64,000 bases of DNA from an uncultured Methanobrevibacter sp. (GCF_900314695.1 NZ_OMWD01000008.1:13047-77046); one strand, 5' to 3'. Shown: positions 17,861-26,241, numbered from the stretch's first letter. Notes: generated by a model from the letters alone, not told the origin. Made by a program: numbers and translations.

Positions 17861-18604
17861 ATGACAGTTATTGCACATATTTCAGATTTGCATATTTCCA
17901 AATCAAGTTTTGATGAAGAAATACTTATAGAAGCCATAAATGAAATTAACAGTTTAAATCCGGATATGGTAATATTGACTGGAGATATTACCAATAAGGG
18001 TTATTATAAAGAGTTTAAACAGGCCACTAGATATTTGGAAATGTTTGAACCACCATTATTTGCTGTTCCAGGCAACCATGATGCTCGTAATTTAGGTTAT
18101 CAGACTTTTGAAGAATTAATTGGTGAGAGAAGTTGGAAATTGACTGTAGGTGATGATTTTACTGTAATTGGTCTTGACAGTACTACTCCTGATGATAATA
18201 GGGGGTCTATCGGCAGACCTCAACATTTGTGGTTGGAACATCAATTGGATGAATGTGTAATTAATGAAAACTTTTCAATTGTTGTTTTGCACCATCATGT
18301 TATATCAATTCCTCAAACAGGACGTGAACGTAATGTATTATCTGATTCTGGCGATATTCTGAAGACATTAACAACTCATGAAGTTGATTTGGTTTTATCA
18401 GGACACAAGCACGTGCCAAATATTTGGGAGATAAACAAAACACTCATTGTCAATGCCGGTTCTGTATGTTCAGATAAACTTCGGGGGAAAAACTTAAATT
18501 CATATAATGTTTATAATATTTCAGAGGATTCCATAGAAATTTATCTTCACACAGTCGGTGGGGAAAGATTATTATTTGGAAAATATGCCAGAAACAAAAT
18601 ATAA
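17861..18604 (+). CDS. Calcineurin-like metallophosphoesterase
   Basis: 247 residues from the ATG at 17861; an upstream in-frame start at 17810 would lie inside nac and is unlikely. Motifs: HISDLHIS, LTGDITNKG, VPGNHDAR, LHHHVI and SGHKHVPN, the full five-motif set for two metal ions. The family includes cyclic nucleotide phosphodiesterases (CpdA-like, Icc), and the N-terminal HISDLH plus GNHD spacing fits that subgroup. It is directly upstream of the NYN and cyclase-like genes, which makes a nucleotide substrate worth testing, though this is inference. Confidence 0.9.
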   Translation: MTVIAHISDLHISKSSFDEEILIEAINEINSLNPDMVILTGDITNKGYYKEFKQATRYLEMFEPPLFAVPGNHDARNLGYQTFEELIGERSWKLTVGDDFTVIGLDSTTPDDNRGSIGRPQHLWLEHQLDECVINENFSIVVLHHHVISIPQTGRERNVLSDSGDILKTLTTHEVDLVLSGHKHVPNIWEINKTLIVNAGSVCSDKLRGKNLNSYNVYNISEDSIEIYLHTVGGERLLFGKYARNKI

Positions 18605-18698
18605 AATGTATATAAAAATTAAATTTAAATATTGATTGATACAAATATATTATACTGAACAAATTATTTTATAATTGATTATTTTTTTAGGTGATATC

Positions 18699-19724
18699 AT
18701 GAAAGTTGTTGTAGATGCTTCAAATGTAGCACATTATGTAAAAAATCAAAAAGGACAACCTAAAATTGCTAATATCCTTGCAGCTGTTAAAGCTTTGGAA
18801 GAAAGCGAGGATGAATTTGTAATTATTGCCGATGCATCACTTCGACATGATATTGATGATAAAGACAGGTTCTTAAAATTGTTGGAAAGTGACAATGTTG
18901 AAGAAGTTCCTGCAGGCAATGATGCAGATCATTTTATTTTAGAAATAGCTACAAATGAAAAAGCAAAAGTATTATCTAATGATAAATTCAGAGATTATGC
19001 TGCTGAATTTAGAAATATTGCATCTATGAGGATTCCATTTGTAATTGAAAAAGGTAGATTGACATTTGGAAAACCAAAAAAGCCTAAAAAAGATAAGAAT
19101 ATTTTGCAAAAAATTTGTGATGAAATTATAAAAGAATTGAACTTTAAAAAATGGGAAATTTATACTGGAAAAGAAGGTTTGGAAATTTCTCCATTAAATA
19201 TTGCTAAACAGGCTATCATACGTATTGATAATGAGAATAATGCTGATTCAAAACTTGAAAACATATTTGCCAAAATCCCAATGTTTAATAAAATTGTGGA
19301 AATGGTTGATGATGTTGAAATTGCAGCACCATACGTGATTTTCGTATTGGTTCATCCTAAAAATTATAAAGTAGCTGTTAAAAATGCGGGCAATATTTCT
19401 GTTACTGTTGCAGACAGGTTAGGTCTTGAAAAAAAGCCTTTAATAGCTGTTCGTAATGATTTATTCACAAAACCAGGCACATTTGAATTAAATATAATGT
19501 TGGCTGATGAAGTAAGTGAAACAGCACCATACAATGTTTTAGTACGTGTAAGTGAACATGATGAAGTATTCATCAAAAGAAACTCAAGAAACATTGCAAG
19601 TACTATTGCAGGCAGGTTAGGATCTTGGAAATTCCCATTTGTTTCTGTCAAGCCAGACATGCTTTTAGAAAAACCTGGAGATTTTGAAATTGAACTGGAA
19701 AAAGGAGGAGGTTTAGATGACTAG
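18699..19724 (+). CDS. NYN/PIN-like ribonuclease-domain protein with tandem C-terminal repeats
   Basis: 341 residues from the ATG at 18699, preceded by GGTGATATC; an upstream in-frame ATG at 18675 is less likely. Residues 1-120 are a Zc3h12a-like NYN nuclease fold: VVVDASNVAH (D6, N9), VIIADASL (D45), PAGNDADHFIL (D75) and VLSNDKFRD (D95), an intact acidic set. A Lys/Pro linker (125-133) follows, then two related units, about 207-267 and 274-333, sharing A-P-Y, a V-V run, N-I-x-x-T-x-A-x-R-L-G, a P-x-x-x-V pair and K-P-G-x-F-E. The nuclease would cut structured RNA; the repeats look like a binding module. The stop overlaps the next gene by 8 bp. Confidence 0.75.
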   Translation: MKVVVDASNVAHYVKNQKGQPKIANILAAVKALEESEDEFVIIADASLRHDIDDKDRFLKLLESDNVEEVPAGNDADHFILEIATNEKAKVLSNDKFRDYAAEFRNIASMRIPFVIEKGRLTFGKPKKPKKDKNILQKICDEIIKELNFKKWEIYTGKEGLEISPLNIAKQAIIRIDNENNADSKLENIFAKIPMFNKIVEMVDDVEIAAPYVIFVLVHPKNYKVAVKNAGNISVTVADRLGLEKKPLIAVRNDLFTKPGTFELNIMLADEVSETAPYNVLVRVSEHDEVFIKRNSRNIASTIAGRLGSWKFPFVSVKPDMLLEKPGDFEIELEKGGGLDD

Positions 19725-20919
19725 TGCATTAACTAAGGCTTATATTAAATTCACTACTAAACTTAATCCTATCGCTGTTGGAACAAAATTTTTTCCAACA
19801 AATTCACTTGAAACTGAATATGTAGAGTTATTTAATTATACTCAAACTATTCTTTTTGAGCTTGAAAAAGCAGAAATTACCTCTGATACAATATTGCAGA
19901 ATCTTATTCGTGATGTTGGGGCAGAAAATATTCCTGTTGAATATACTTTCCATGAACTAAAGCCTGCTGAAAATAGAATAGAAGAATATGCTTTAGTTAG
20001 TAATATTATCATGGGGAGTGACCGTTATTTTTATATTGAATTACCTCATCCTTCTAATCTAATTAATATTTTCGTTAAAATTATTGAAAACGAATCAGGA
20101 GAGATTGTCGAAAAAACAGCAACAGAACTTGTTGCTAAAATGCTTAGTAAAAATGATGCAATACGTGTTGCAATCGAGTTAATTGGTATTGGATTGTCCG
20201 AAGGAGTGCAAGTTATATCTGCAGTTGGAATGACTGGTGCAGCTTCAATAGAACGTGCAATTCATTATACTCAAAGTGTAGGTAGTTTTCCAGGAATTGC
20301 TTTCACTAAACTCGGTGGAGAATATGCTTTAGTATTTGATGCTCCTTTTTTACTAAAGGAATCTCGACCGGTGGATTTGGAAAATTATTTGTTCATTGAT
20401 TTAATTGATTCAACTAAATTTATCAGTAAAAATGGAAGGAACCAACTTGTTGACCTTATGACTGGAATTAAAAATTTCATCGAATCTGAGTGTGACGGTG
20501 AACTTGAAGGTTATAGGGAAGGTGGAGATGATTTCATTGCAAGATTTCCATCTAAAGACTTGGCTATTAGGGCTGGACTTGATGCAGCATGGTTTGCACT
20601 TGACAATGGTGCAAAAATAAGGGCTGGTGTTGGAAGAAGCAGAAGGGAAGCGGGCGAAAGAGCCCAATTAGTGGATGATTTACCATCAACATCTCCATTA
20701 TCATTGGTAGTTTTTGAACTGGCTAATGGTTTATATGCTTATAATATTCCATCTGAATTCTCAAGAACTTTCATAAACTTGGTTGAGAATGAAAAAACAA
20801 AATTAATTGGTGTATTTGCTTTCGTATTCATCTTTGTTTATGTGATGTCTATTTTAGGTCTTGGAATGTTTGGTTTTGTAGGTGTTATTTTAGCATTAAT
20901 ATATGCTTTTGTTGTTTAA
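19717..20919 (+). CDS. Membrane-anchored protein with class III cyclase/GGDEF-like domain
   Basis: 400 residues, no named family recognised. Residues 223-312 resemble class III nucleotidyl cyclase/GGDEF folds: YLFIDLIDSTKFISKNG (metal Asp and the D-x-x-x-S-T-K/x-F signature), then YREGGDDFIARFPSKDLAIRAGLDA and GAKIRAGVGRSRREAGERA. The GGDDF turn (269-273) matches the second metal loop. Residues 1-210 are an unassigned mixed domain. Two helices at about 362-382 and 384-400 anchor the C-terminus in the membrane. The start overlaps the NYN gene by 8 bp, so they are co-translated. It could make a nucleotide signal or only bind one. Confidence 0.6.
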   Translation: MTSALTKAYIKFTTKLNPIAVGTKFFPTNSLETEYVELFNYTQTILFELEKAEITSDTILQNLIRDVGAENIPVEYTFHELKPAENRIEEYALVSNIIMGSDRYFYIELPHPSNLINIFVKIIENESGEIVEKTATELVAKMLSKNDAIRVAIELIGIGLSEGVQVISAVGMTGAASIERAIHYTQSVGSFPGIAFTKLGGEYALVFDAPFLLKESRPVDLENYLFIDLIDSTKFISKNGRNQLVDLMTGIKNFIESECDGELEGYREGGDDFIARFPSKDLAIRAGLDAAWFALDNGAKIRAGVGRSRREAGERAQLVDDLPSTSPLSLVVFELANGLYAYNIPSEFSRTFINLVENEKTKLIGVFAFVFIFVYVMSILGLGMFGFVGVILALIYAFVV

Positions 20920-20940
20920 TTTGTATAAAAGAGTATTACT

Positions 20941-21378
20941 ATGAGAAAACGTAAAAAAAAGAATAAGCGAGTGTTAAAATCTCGGTATAACAAGGCTTCT
21001 AATAATAAGCAAAAAAGAAGACTTTCATTTGGGGGCGGACAAACTCAAAGATTCCCTCCTTATAATGTACAGGATAATGGATTTTCACAATCCAGAAAAC
21101 CAAGGAAAACCAGCAAAAATACAATGATTTTAATAATCATTGCATTAATCGCTTTTGTTGTTGGTGCGGGAATTGGAATTTCCATGGCTATTGGCGGTTC
21201 TGATAATAATACTGTTGTTGATGATGGTGTGACATTTGTGAATGTAACTGATGAAATGACTTCGAATTTAAATGGGTCTGGCAAGGTTTTTGTTGATGAT
21301 GGTGTTTATAATATAGATTATAATAATGCAGAAGATGTAATTGAATATAATCTAACTAATAATTCTAAATCTTATTAA
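20941..21378 (+). CDS. Hypothetical single-span membrane protein with basic tail
   Basis: 145 residues. Residues 1-60 are very basic (MRKRKKKNKR start, later KQKRR, RKPRKTSK) and probably cytoplasmic. One helix follows (61-84, TMILIIIALIAFVVGAGIGI), then an Asp/Asn-rich external tail of 60 residues ending VIEYNLTNNSKSY. The basic tail suggests binding of nucleic acid or phospholipid. It lies 21 bp after the cyclase-like gene and is followed by argJ after 15 bp, so it is probably in the same transcript. Function unknown. Confidence 0.7.
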   Translation: MRKRKKKNKRVLKSRYNKASNNKQKRRLSFGGGQTQRFPPYNVQDNGFSQSRKPRKTSKNTMILIIIALIAFVVGAGIGISMAIGGSDNNTVVDDGVTFVNVTDEMTSNLNGSGKVFVDDGVYNIDYNNAEDVIEYNLTNNSKSY

Positions 21379-21393
21379 TTTTAGGTGATTTTT

Positions 21394-22617
21394 ATGGATT
21401 TTATAAAATATCTTGATGGAGGATTTTCAGTTATTGAAAATCTTGAAGTATCTGGTGCTCGTGAAGGTAAATATGGTGTAACCATTATTGTTTCTCGAAA
21501 TAGTACAGCTTCTGCTGTTTTCACTTCTAATAAAGTTGTTGCAGCTCCAGTAAAATATACAAAAAATGTTGTTAAAAAAGGAATTGTATCAGCTGTTTTC
21601 GTTAACAGTGGAAATGCCAATTGTTTTACAGGCGAACAAGGATTGAAAGATTGTGAAACATTAGTGGAATTGTTATCCCGTGATTTAGAAATTCCGAAAG
21701 ATGAAATTGCTATTTCTTCAACAGGTGTTATAGGTCGTGAAATGCCAATAGATATTATTTCTAAAGTGGCTTATGAATCAATTTCTAATTTGGGCAGTGA
21801 ACCTGAAAATTCACTTGCAGCTGCCCGCGCAATCATGACAACCGATACATTTCCGAAAGAATGTGCATTGGAAGTTACATTAACAACTGGTGAAACTGTT
21901 AAAATTGCAGGAATTACTAAGGGAAGTGGTATGATTGCACCTAATATGGGTACAATGTTATCTTATATTGTAAGTGATGCTGTCATTCCAGCTAATGAGA
22001 TAAATAATGCATTGAAAAAAGCTGCTGATATCAGTTTCAATATGATTGTTGTAGATGGTGATGAAAGTACTAATGACACCTGTCTGATGTTGGCTAATGG
22101 TGCATCTGGTGTTGAAGTTGTAAAAGATGGAAAAATTGATCCTAACTTCCAAGAGGCATTAAATTGTTTATGCATTGACTTAGCTAAAAAAATGGCTCGT
22201 GATGGTGAAGGAGCTACTAAATTCATTGAAGCCAATGTGTGTGGTGCTCGAAATCTTGAAGATGCAAGACTTGCTGCCAAATCTATTATATCCTCAAGTT
22301 TATTCAAATCCGCTGTATTTGGTGGTGACCCTAATTGGGGAAGAATTGTTTCCGCTATCGGATACTCTGGTTGTGATTTAAATCCGGATATTGTAACCAT
22401 TTCAGTTGCAGATGATGAGGATGATGTTGACCTTGTTAGAAAAGGTGAAATTTTAGCATTTGAAGATACACCTTATCTTGAAAGGGCTGAAAAAATAATG
22501 CAGTCAAAAAATGTCATTGTCAATATTGACATGGATTTAGGTGATGGATGTGCGACTGCATGGGGTTGTGATTTAACTTATGACTATGTCAAAATTAATG
22601 CAGAATACACCACTTAA
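21394..22617 (+). CDS. argJ: Glutamate N-acetyltransferase / ornithine acetyltransferase
   Basis: 407 residues from the ATG at 21394, which follows AGGTGATTTTT; a GTG at 21385 is part of that box. Motifs: FVNSGNANCFTGEQG, SSTGVIGREMPID, MTTDTFPKE, and the self-cleavage site in KGSGMIAPNMGTMLSYI, where the Thr of GTML is the nucleophile creating alpha and beta chains; also NWGRIVSAIGYSG. It transfers acetyl from N-acetylornithine to glutamate (and may use acetyl-CoA) in arginine synthesis. argB lies separately at 40.1 kb. Confidence 0.95.
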   Translation: MDFIKYLDGGFSVIENLEVSGAREGKYGVTIIVSRNSTASAVFTSNKVVAAPVKYTKNVVKKGIVSAVFVNSGNANCFTGEQGLKDCETLVELLSRDLEIPKDEIAISSTGVIGREMPIDIISKVAYESISNLGSEPENSLAAARAIMTTDTFPKECALEVTLTTGETVKIAGITKGSGMIAPNMGTMLSYIVSDAVIPANEINNALKKAADISFNMIVVDGDESTNDTCLMLANGASGVEVVKDGKIDPNFQEALNCLCIDLAKKMARDGEGATKFIEANVCGARNLEDARLAAKSIISSSLFKSAVFGGDPNWGRIVSAIGYSGCDLNPDIVTISVADDEDDVDLVRKGEILAFEDTPYLERAEKIMQSKNVIVNIDMDLGDGCATAWGCDLTYDYVKINAEYTT

Positions 22618-22707
22618 AGAAAAGCTTTAAATATCTTGAAAACAAATATTTTTTTGTTATAGATTTAATTCTAATTTTGTAATGATAAATTTTAAGGAGG
22701 GGAAAAT

Positions 22708-22812
22708 ATGGCAAAAGTTAAAGGAACTAACAGAAGGACCAGACCAAAAAGAAGTTATACTAAACCTGGTAGTAAAAGAGGAAGGGGAGTAAAACAAACC
22801 TGGAAAAAATAA
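22708..22812 (+). CDS. 34-residue very basic protein
   Basis: MAKVKGTNRRTRPKRSYTKP... ends GVKQTWKK. Fifteen of 34 residues are Lys or Arg. The start is supported by one of the best Shine-Dalgarno sequences in the window (AAGGAGGGG, five bases before the ATG) and the stop is followed by a T-run. It looks like a ribosome- or nucleic-acid-associated peptide, resembling small ribosomal proteins in composition, but I do not recognise a named family. Confidence 0.7.
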   Translation: MAKVKGTNRRTRPKRSYTKPGSKRGRGVKQTWKK

Positions 22813-22926
22813 TCCTCTTATAACTTTTTTTTACTTATTTTAACTATTTTTTAATTGTTGTGCATATTTTATCACATTGAAAAAAATTAAATACTATTTT
22901 TTAAAGATAATTATTTAGGTGATAAA

Positions 22927-23529
22927 ATGATGATGCCTGAAAATGGTCACAGGGCTCATGGATTTTCAAGTGCAAATTTTTTGGACTCTGATGAGATTAT
23001 AAAAGAATTAAAGCTCAACGGTGATGAAACGTTTATGGATGCAGGTTGCGGTGATGGCCACAATGCAATTAAAATTCTGGAAGACTACAATCACAAAGGA
23101 ACTGTTTATGCAGTTGATATCTATGATGCTTCCATTGAAGATATGGAAACCTATAAAAATGATAACAATGTTGAAAACTTAATTAATATTGAAGCTGATA
23201 TTACCGAAGGCATTCCTGGTGTTGAAGACGGTTCAATTGATGTTGTTTTGCTTGTTAATGTTTTCCATGGATTTAAAGCCTCAAGAAAATTGGATGAAGC
23301 TGTTTTAGAACTTTCAAGAATTATTAAAGATGACGGTAAAATTGCAATAATGGATTATAAGGCATGGGATGTTCCTAATGGACCTCCAACAAAAATGAGA
23401 TCATCTCCTGAGGATTTGGAAAAATTATTCAATAAGCACAACCTTAAAAAAGTTTATCTAAACGAAGAAATTGGTGAGAATATTCCGCAAGGCAAATCCC
23501 ACTATTTAATCATGTTTAAAAAGAATTAA
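22927..23529 (+). CDS. SAM-dependent methyltransferase (class I), copy 1
   Basis: 200 residues. Motif I is ETFMDAGCGDGHNAIKIL; then AVDIYDASIEDME (acidic loop), D-G-S-I-D-V-V-L-L-V-N-V-F-H-G-F and DGKIAIMDYKAW. The pattern is that of UbiE/arsenite methyltransferase-like enzymes. About 55-60% identical by eye to the second copy at 23927. It starts with GGTGATAAA before ATGATG. Substrate unknown. Confidence 0.87.
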   Translation: MMMPENGHRAHGFSSANFLDSDEIIKELKLNGDETFMDAGCGDGHNAIKILEDYNHKGTVYAVDIYDASIEDMETYKNDNNVENLINIEADITEGIPGVEDGSIDVVLLVNVFHGFKASRKLDEAVLELSRIIKDDGKIAIMDYKAWDVPNGPPTKMRSSPEDLEKLFNKHNLKKVYLNEEIGENIPQGKSHYLIMFKKN

Positions 23530-23679
23530 TTTATCTTAAACATGCAAGAATACCATAACTTCTTTAAGTCATGGATGAATTGCAAAAAGGTAGGTATTAC
23601 TTTCAAATGCTTGCTGATGAAATTTAAATAACAAGATAACAAAAAATAATAAATGACAATGACTCAATTAAATTAACTT
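23530..23679. other. Non-coding spacer left of the IS relic
   Basis: AT-rich spacer between the first methyltransferase and the IS relic. A 30-codon ORF beginning MQEYHNFFKSW starts near 23542 but has no ribosome binding site or recognised similarity. It may be decayed mobile-element sequence. Confidence 0.3.
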
Positions 23680-23830
23680 TTTCAACGATAACCGAGTTTA
23701 AAAAGCAATATTAATTGGATTTGTCTGAACCTTTGGGACGATGGGGATAGCACGGTAATCCTATGCTCATTAGTGTATACAGCCCGTGAAGTAAGAATCC
23801 TCAACTTCTATAAAGTTGAGGTAGTTCAAT
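23680..23830 (+). mobile_element. Relic of an IS200/IS605-type right end (tnpB 3' end and hairpin)
   Basis: The segment ends with GAATCCTCAACTT, a 5-base loop, AAGTTGAGG and GTAGTTCAA: a perfect 9-bp hairpin (23799-23821) with the GAATCC...GGTAGTTCA frame typical of IS605-family right ends, which also form the scaffold of the TnpB guide RNA. Upstream, T-I-T-E-F-K-K-like residues can be read in one frame but are broken by stops, as in a decayed tnpB C-terminus. No transposase gene or left end is present. The neighbouring TTTTTT is host sequence. Confidence 0.6.
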
Positions 23831-23926
23831 TTTTTAGGAATTATTTTTTTCCTAAACTTTTTTTTCAAGAAAATCATTATATACTATTTTTTAAAAATTA
23901 TTATTTATGAAATGTGAGGTATATTC

Positions 23927-24514
23927 ATGGAACATAAACATCATGGCAAATCAAGTGCAAAATTTCTTGATGCTGAAGACATTTTAAATGAAATGCATTT
24001 TAATGGTGATGAAACTTTTATGGATGCCGGTTGCGGAGATGGCTATATTTCAATCAAAGCCGCTAAGAAGTATCTTCCTCAGGGTATAGTTTATGCTGTG
24101 GATTCATATGATGTTGCCATCAATGAGTTGGAAGAGTACAAGGATGAAAATGATGTTCAAAATTTAATTAATGTTCATGCGGATATTACCGAGGGAATTC
24201 CAAGCATCAGTGATGATTCAGTGGATGCAGTATTGATGCTTAATGTATTTCATGGATTTAGACTATCAGAAGATAAGGACAATGTCATTAATGAACTTGG
24301 TAGAGTCATTAAAAATCATGGTAAAATTGCAGTCATGGAATTCAAACCTTTAAAAATGTCATGGGGACCTCCAGTTGATGTTAGGATTTCTTCAGATGAT
24401 TTGGAGGAAGTATTTTCCCAGCATGATTTTAAAAAAGTTTATCTAAATGAAGATATTGGAAGTGACATTCCTGAAGGTAAATCTCACTATTTGATGATTT
24501 TTGAAAAGGAGTAG
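23927..24514 (+). CDS. SAM-dependent methyltransferase (class I), copy 2
   Basis: 195 residues, paralogue of the gene at 22927: MEHKHHGKSSAKFLDAEDIL, ETFMDAGCGDGYISIKAAK, AVDSYDVAINELEEY, VLMLNVFHGFRLSED and KKVYLNEDIGSDIPEGKSHY align throughout. The N-terminus is His-rich. The upstream promoter stretch (TACTATTTTTTAAA) is also shared, so the whole unit was duplicated. It is followed 6 bp later by the TarI-like gene and may be co-transcribed with it. Confidence 0.87.
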   Translation: MEHKHHGKSSAKFLDAEDILNEMHFNGDETFMDAGCGDGYISIKAAKKYLPQGIVYAVDSYDVAINELEEYKDENDVQNLINVHADITEGIPSISDDSVDAVLMLNVFHGFRLSEDKDNVINELGRVIKNHGKIAVMEFKPLKMSWGPPVDVRISSDDLEEVFSQHDFKKVYLNEDIGSDIPEGKSHYLMIFEKE

Positions 24515-24520
24515 GATGAT

Positions 24521-25231
24521 ATGATTTTTGCAGCAATATTGGCAGGTGGAATAGGATCAAGGATGGGAGGCACTGACACTCCAAAGCAATTTTTGGCATT
24601 GGGCAACAAACCGGTCATTATTCACACTATTGAAAAATTTGTTATAAATGATGATGTTGATGAAATAATTGTTCTAACACCAAAAAATTTTATAAATCAC
24701 ACCAATCATCTAATTGAGAAGTATATTCCAAATAATGATAATATTGTAGTTATTGAAGGTGGAGAGACCAGAAATGGAACAATATTGAACAGCATCAGTT
24801 ATATTGAAGAAAGTTATGGCATCGATGAAGAGTCCATTATTATTACTCATGATTCTGTCCGTCCTTTTTTAACTCATAGGATTATTGAAGATAACATTGA
24901 AGCTGCAAAGAAATATGGGGCCTGTGATACTGTAATTCCGGCTACAGATACTATTGTTGAAAGTATTAATGCGAAGACTATAGAAAGTATCCCTGTGAGG
25001 GATTATTATTACCAAGGCCAAACTCCACAGAGCTTCAATATAAAGAAACTTTTCAATCTAATCACTAGTTTAACTGAAGAGGAAAGTAATATACTGACAG
25101 ATGCATGTAAAATATTCATACTTAAAGATGAAGATGTACATCTAGTTGATGGTGAAGTGACAAATATTAAAATTACTTACCCTTATGATTTAAAATTAGC
25201 TAATACAATACTTGAGGATATTCATGATTAA
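24521..25231 (+). CDS. Ribitol-5-phosphate cytidylyltransferase-like (IspD/TarI family)
   Basis: 236 residues. AAILAGGIGSRMGGTDTPKQFLALGNKPVI is the nucleotide-binding start; the T-P-K-Q-F-L form fits TarI. ITHDSVRPFLTHRIIEDNI, PATDTIVES and YYQGQTPQSFN are also conserved. Archaea use the mevalonate pathway, so an IspD role is unlikely; with the adjacent TarJ-like gene the probable product is CDP-ribitol from ribitol 5-phosphate and CTP. It overlaps the next gene by 8 bp. Confidence 0.87.
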   Translation: MIFAAILAGGIGSRMGGTDTPKQFLALGNKPVIIHTIEKFVINDDVDEIIVLTPKNFINHTNHLIEKYIPNNDNIVVIEGGETRNGTILNSISYIEESYGIDEESIIITHDSVRPFLTHRIIEDNIEAAKKYGACDTVIPATDTIVESINAKTIESIPVRDYYYQGQTPQSFNIKKLFNLITSLTEEESNILTDACKIFILKDEDVHLVDGEVTNIKITYPYDLKLANTILEDIHD

Positions 25232-26240
25232 TATTGTTTACAGATTAAAATCTCCAAAATTCTTTGAAGAATCCATTGATGAGGTTGAGCTCGACGGAGT
25301 AATCGTAAGGCCGACTCACCTTTCGATTTGTCAGGCCGACCAAAGATATTATCAGGGTTCAAGGCCGGCAAATATTCTGGATGAGAAACTGCCGATGGCT
25401 TTAATTCATGAAGCGATTGGTGAAGTTGTCTTTGACAGCGAAGGAAATTTCAAATCCGGTGATATGGTTGTAATGATTCCAAACACTCCGTTTGGTGAGG
25501 ATGTGTATTCTCCAAACTATTCATATAGCTCTAAATTTAGAGGCAGTGGATTCGATGGTTTTACATCTGATTTGGTTAATTTGCCAGAAGATAGGGTTGT
25601 TAAAATTCCTGATGATTTTAATTTAAATGTATCAGCATTCATTGAATTGATTTCAGTAGCTTATCAGGGAATAAGCAAGTTTAAGCAAATGGCCATAACT
25701 CCAAAGGATAATCTGGGTGTTTGGGGAGATGGAAATTTAGGTTTCATTACAGCATTGCTTTTAAAAGAGTTGTTTCCCAAATCTAAAGTATTGGTATTTG
25801 GAAAACATCAGGAAAACTTGAATTTATTCTCATTTGCTGATGAAATCTACAGAATTCATGATGTTGACGATGATGTTGTAGTTGACCATGCATTTGAATG
25901 TGTCGGTTCAAGTGCATCGCAATCAGCCATTGATCAGATAATTGATATAATAAATCCTCAGGGAACAATAAACCTGTTTGGTGTAAGTGAATATCCTGTA
26001 CCGATAAATACTCGTATGGTTTTAGAAAAAGGTTTGACAATTCAGGGGAACAGCCGTTCTGACAGAGTGGATTTTGTCGGAGTTGTTGAAACTCTCAAAC
26101 AAAACCCACAGTTATTCGAACACTTAGAAAAATTGATTACCAATATCTGTGAAATAAATTCCTTGGGTGATTTAAAGGATGCATTTGATAAGGATTATAT
26201 TTCTAAATTTGGTAAAACTATCTTAAAATGGAATATTTAA
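25224..26240 (+). CDS. Ribulose-5-phosphate reductase-like alcohol dehydrogenase (TarJ type)
   Basis: 338 residues from the ATG at 25224, inside the end of the tarI-like gene. The zinc-dependent MDR fold shows the TarJ-specific run LSICQADQRYYQGSRPANIL and KLPMALIHEAIGEVVFD, then VVMIPNTPFG and the Rossmann loop LGVWGDGNLGFITALLL. It reduces ribulose 5-phosphate to ribitol 5-phosphate with NADPH, the step before the cytidylyltransferase. Coupled translation supports one pathway, probably a ribitol-containing surface polymer or glycolipid. Confidence 0.87.
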   Translation: MINIVYRLKSPKFFEESIDEVELDGVIVRPTHLSICQADQRYYQGSRPANILDEKLPMALIHEAIGEVVFDSEGNFKSGDMVVMIPNTPFGEDVYSPNYSYSSKFRGSGFDGFTSDLVNLPEDRVVKIPDDFNLNVSAFIELISVAYQGISKFKQMAITPKDNLGVWGDGNLGFITALLLKELFPKSKVLVFGKHQENLNLFSFADEIYRIHDVDDDVVVDHAFECVGSSASQSAIDQIIDIINPQGTINLFGVSEYPVPINTRMVLEKGLTIQGNSRSDRVDFVGVVETLKQNPQLFEHLEKLITNICEINSLGDLKDAFDKDYISKFGKTILKWNI

Positions 26241-26241
26241 G

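Noticed and set aside
22620..22707. A riboswitch before the small basic gene
   Set aside because: The 88-bp spacer is AT-rich without stems; nothing supports structure beyond the ribosome box.
23542..23634. 30-codon ORF left of the IS relic
   Set aside because: No ribosome box, no similarity noticed; probably chance or decayed sequence.
23799..23821. Reading the hairpin as an ordinary terminator of the first methyltransferase
   Set aside because: It is 270 bp away from that gene, and the GAATCC ... GGTAGTTCA frame fits an IS605-type right end.
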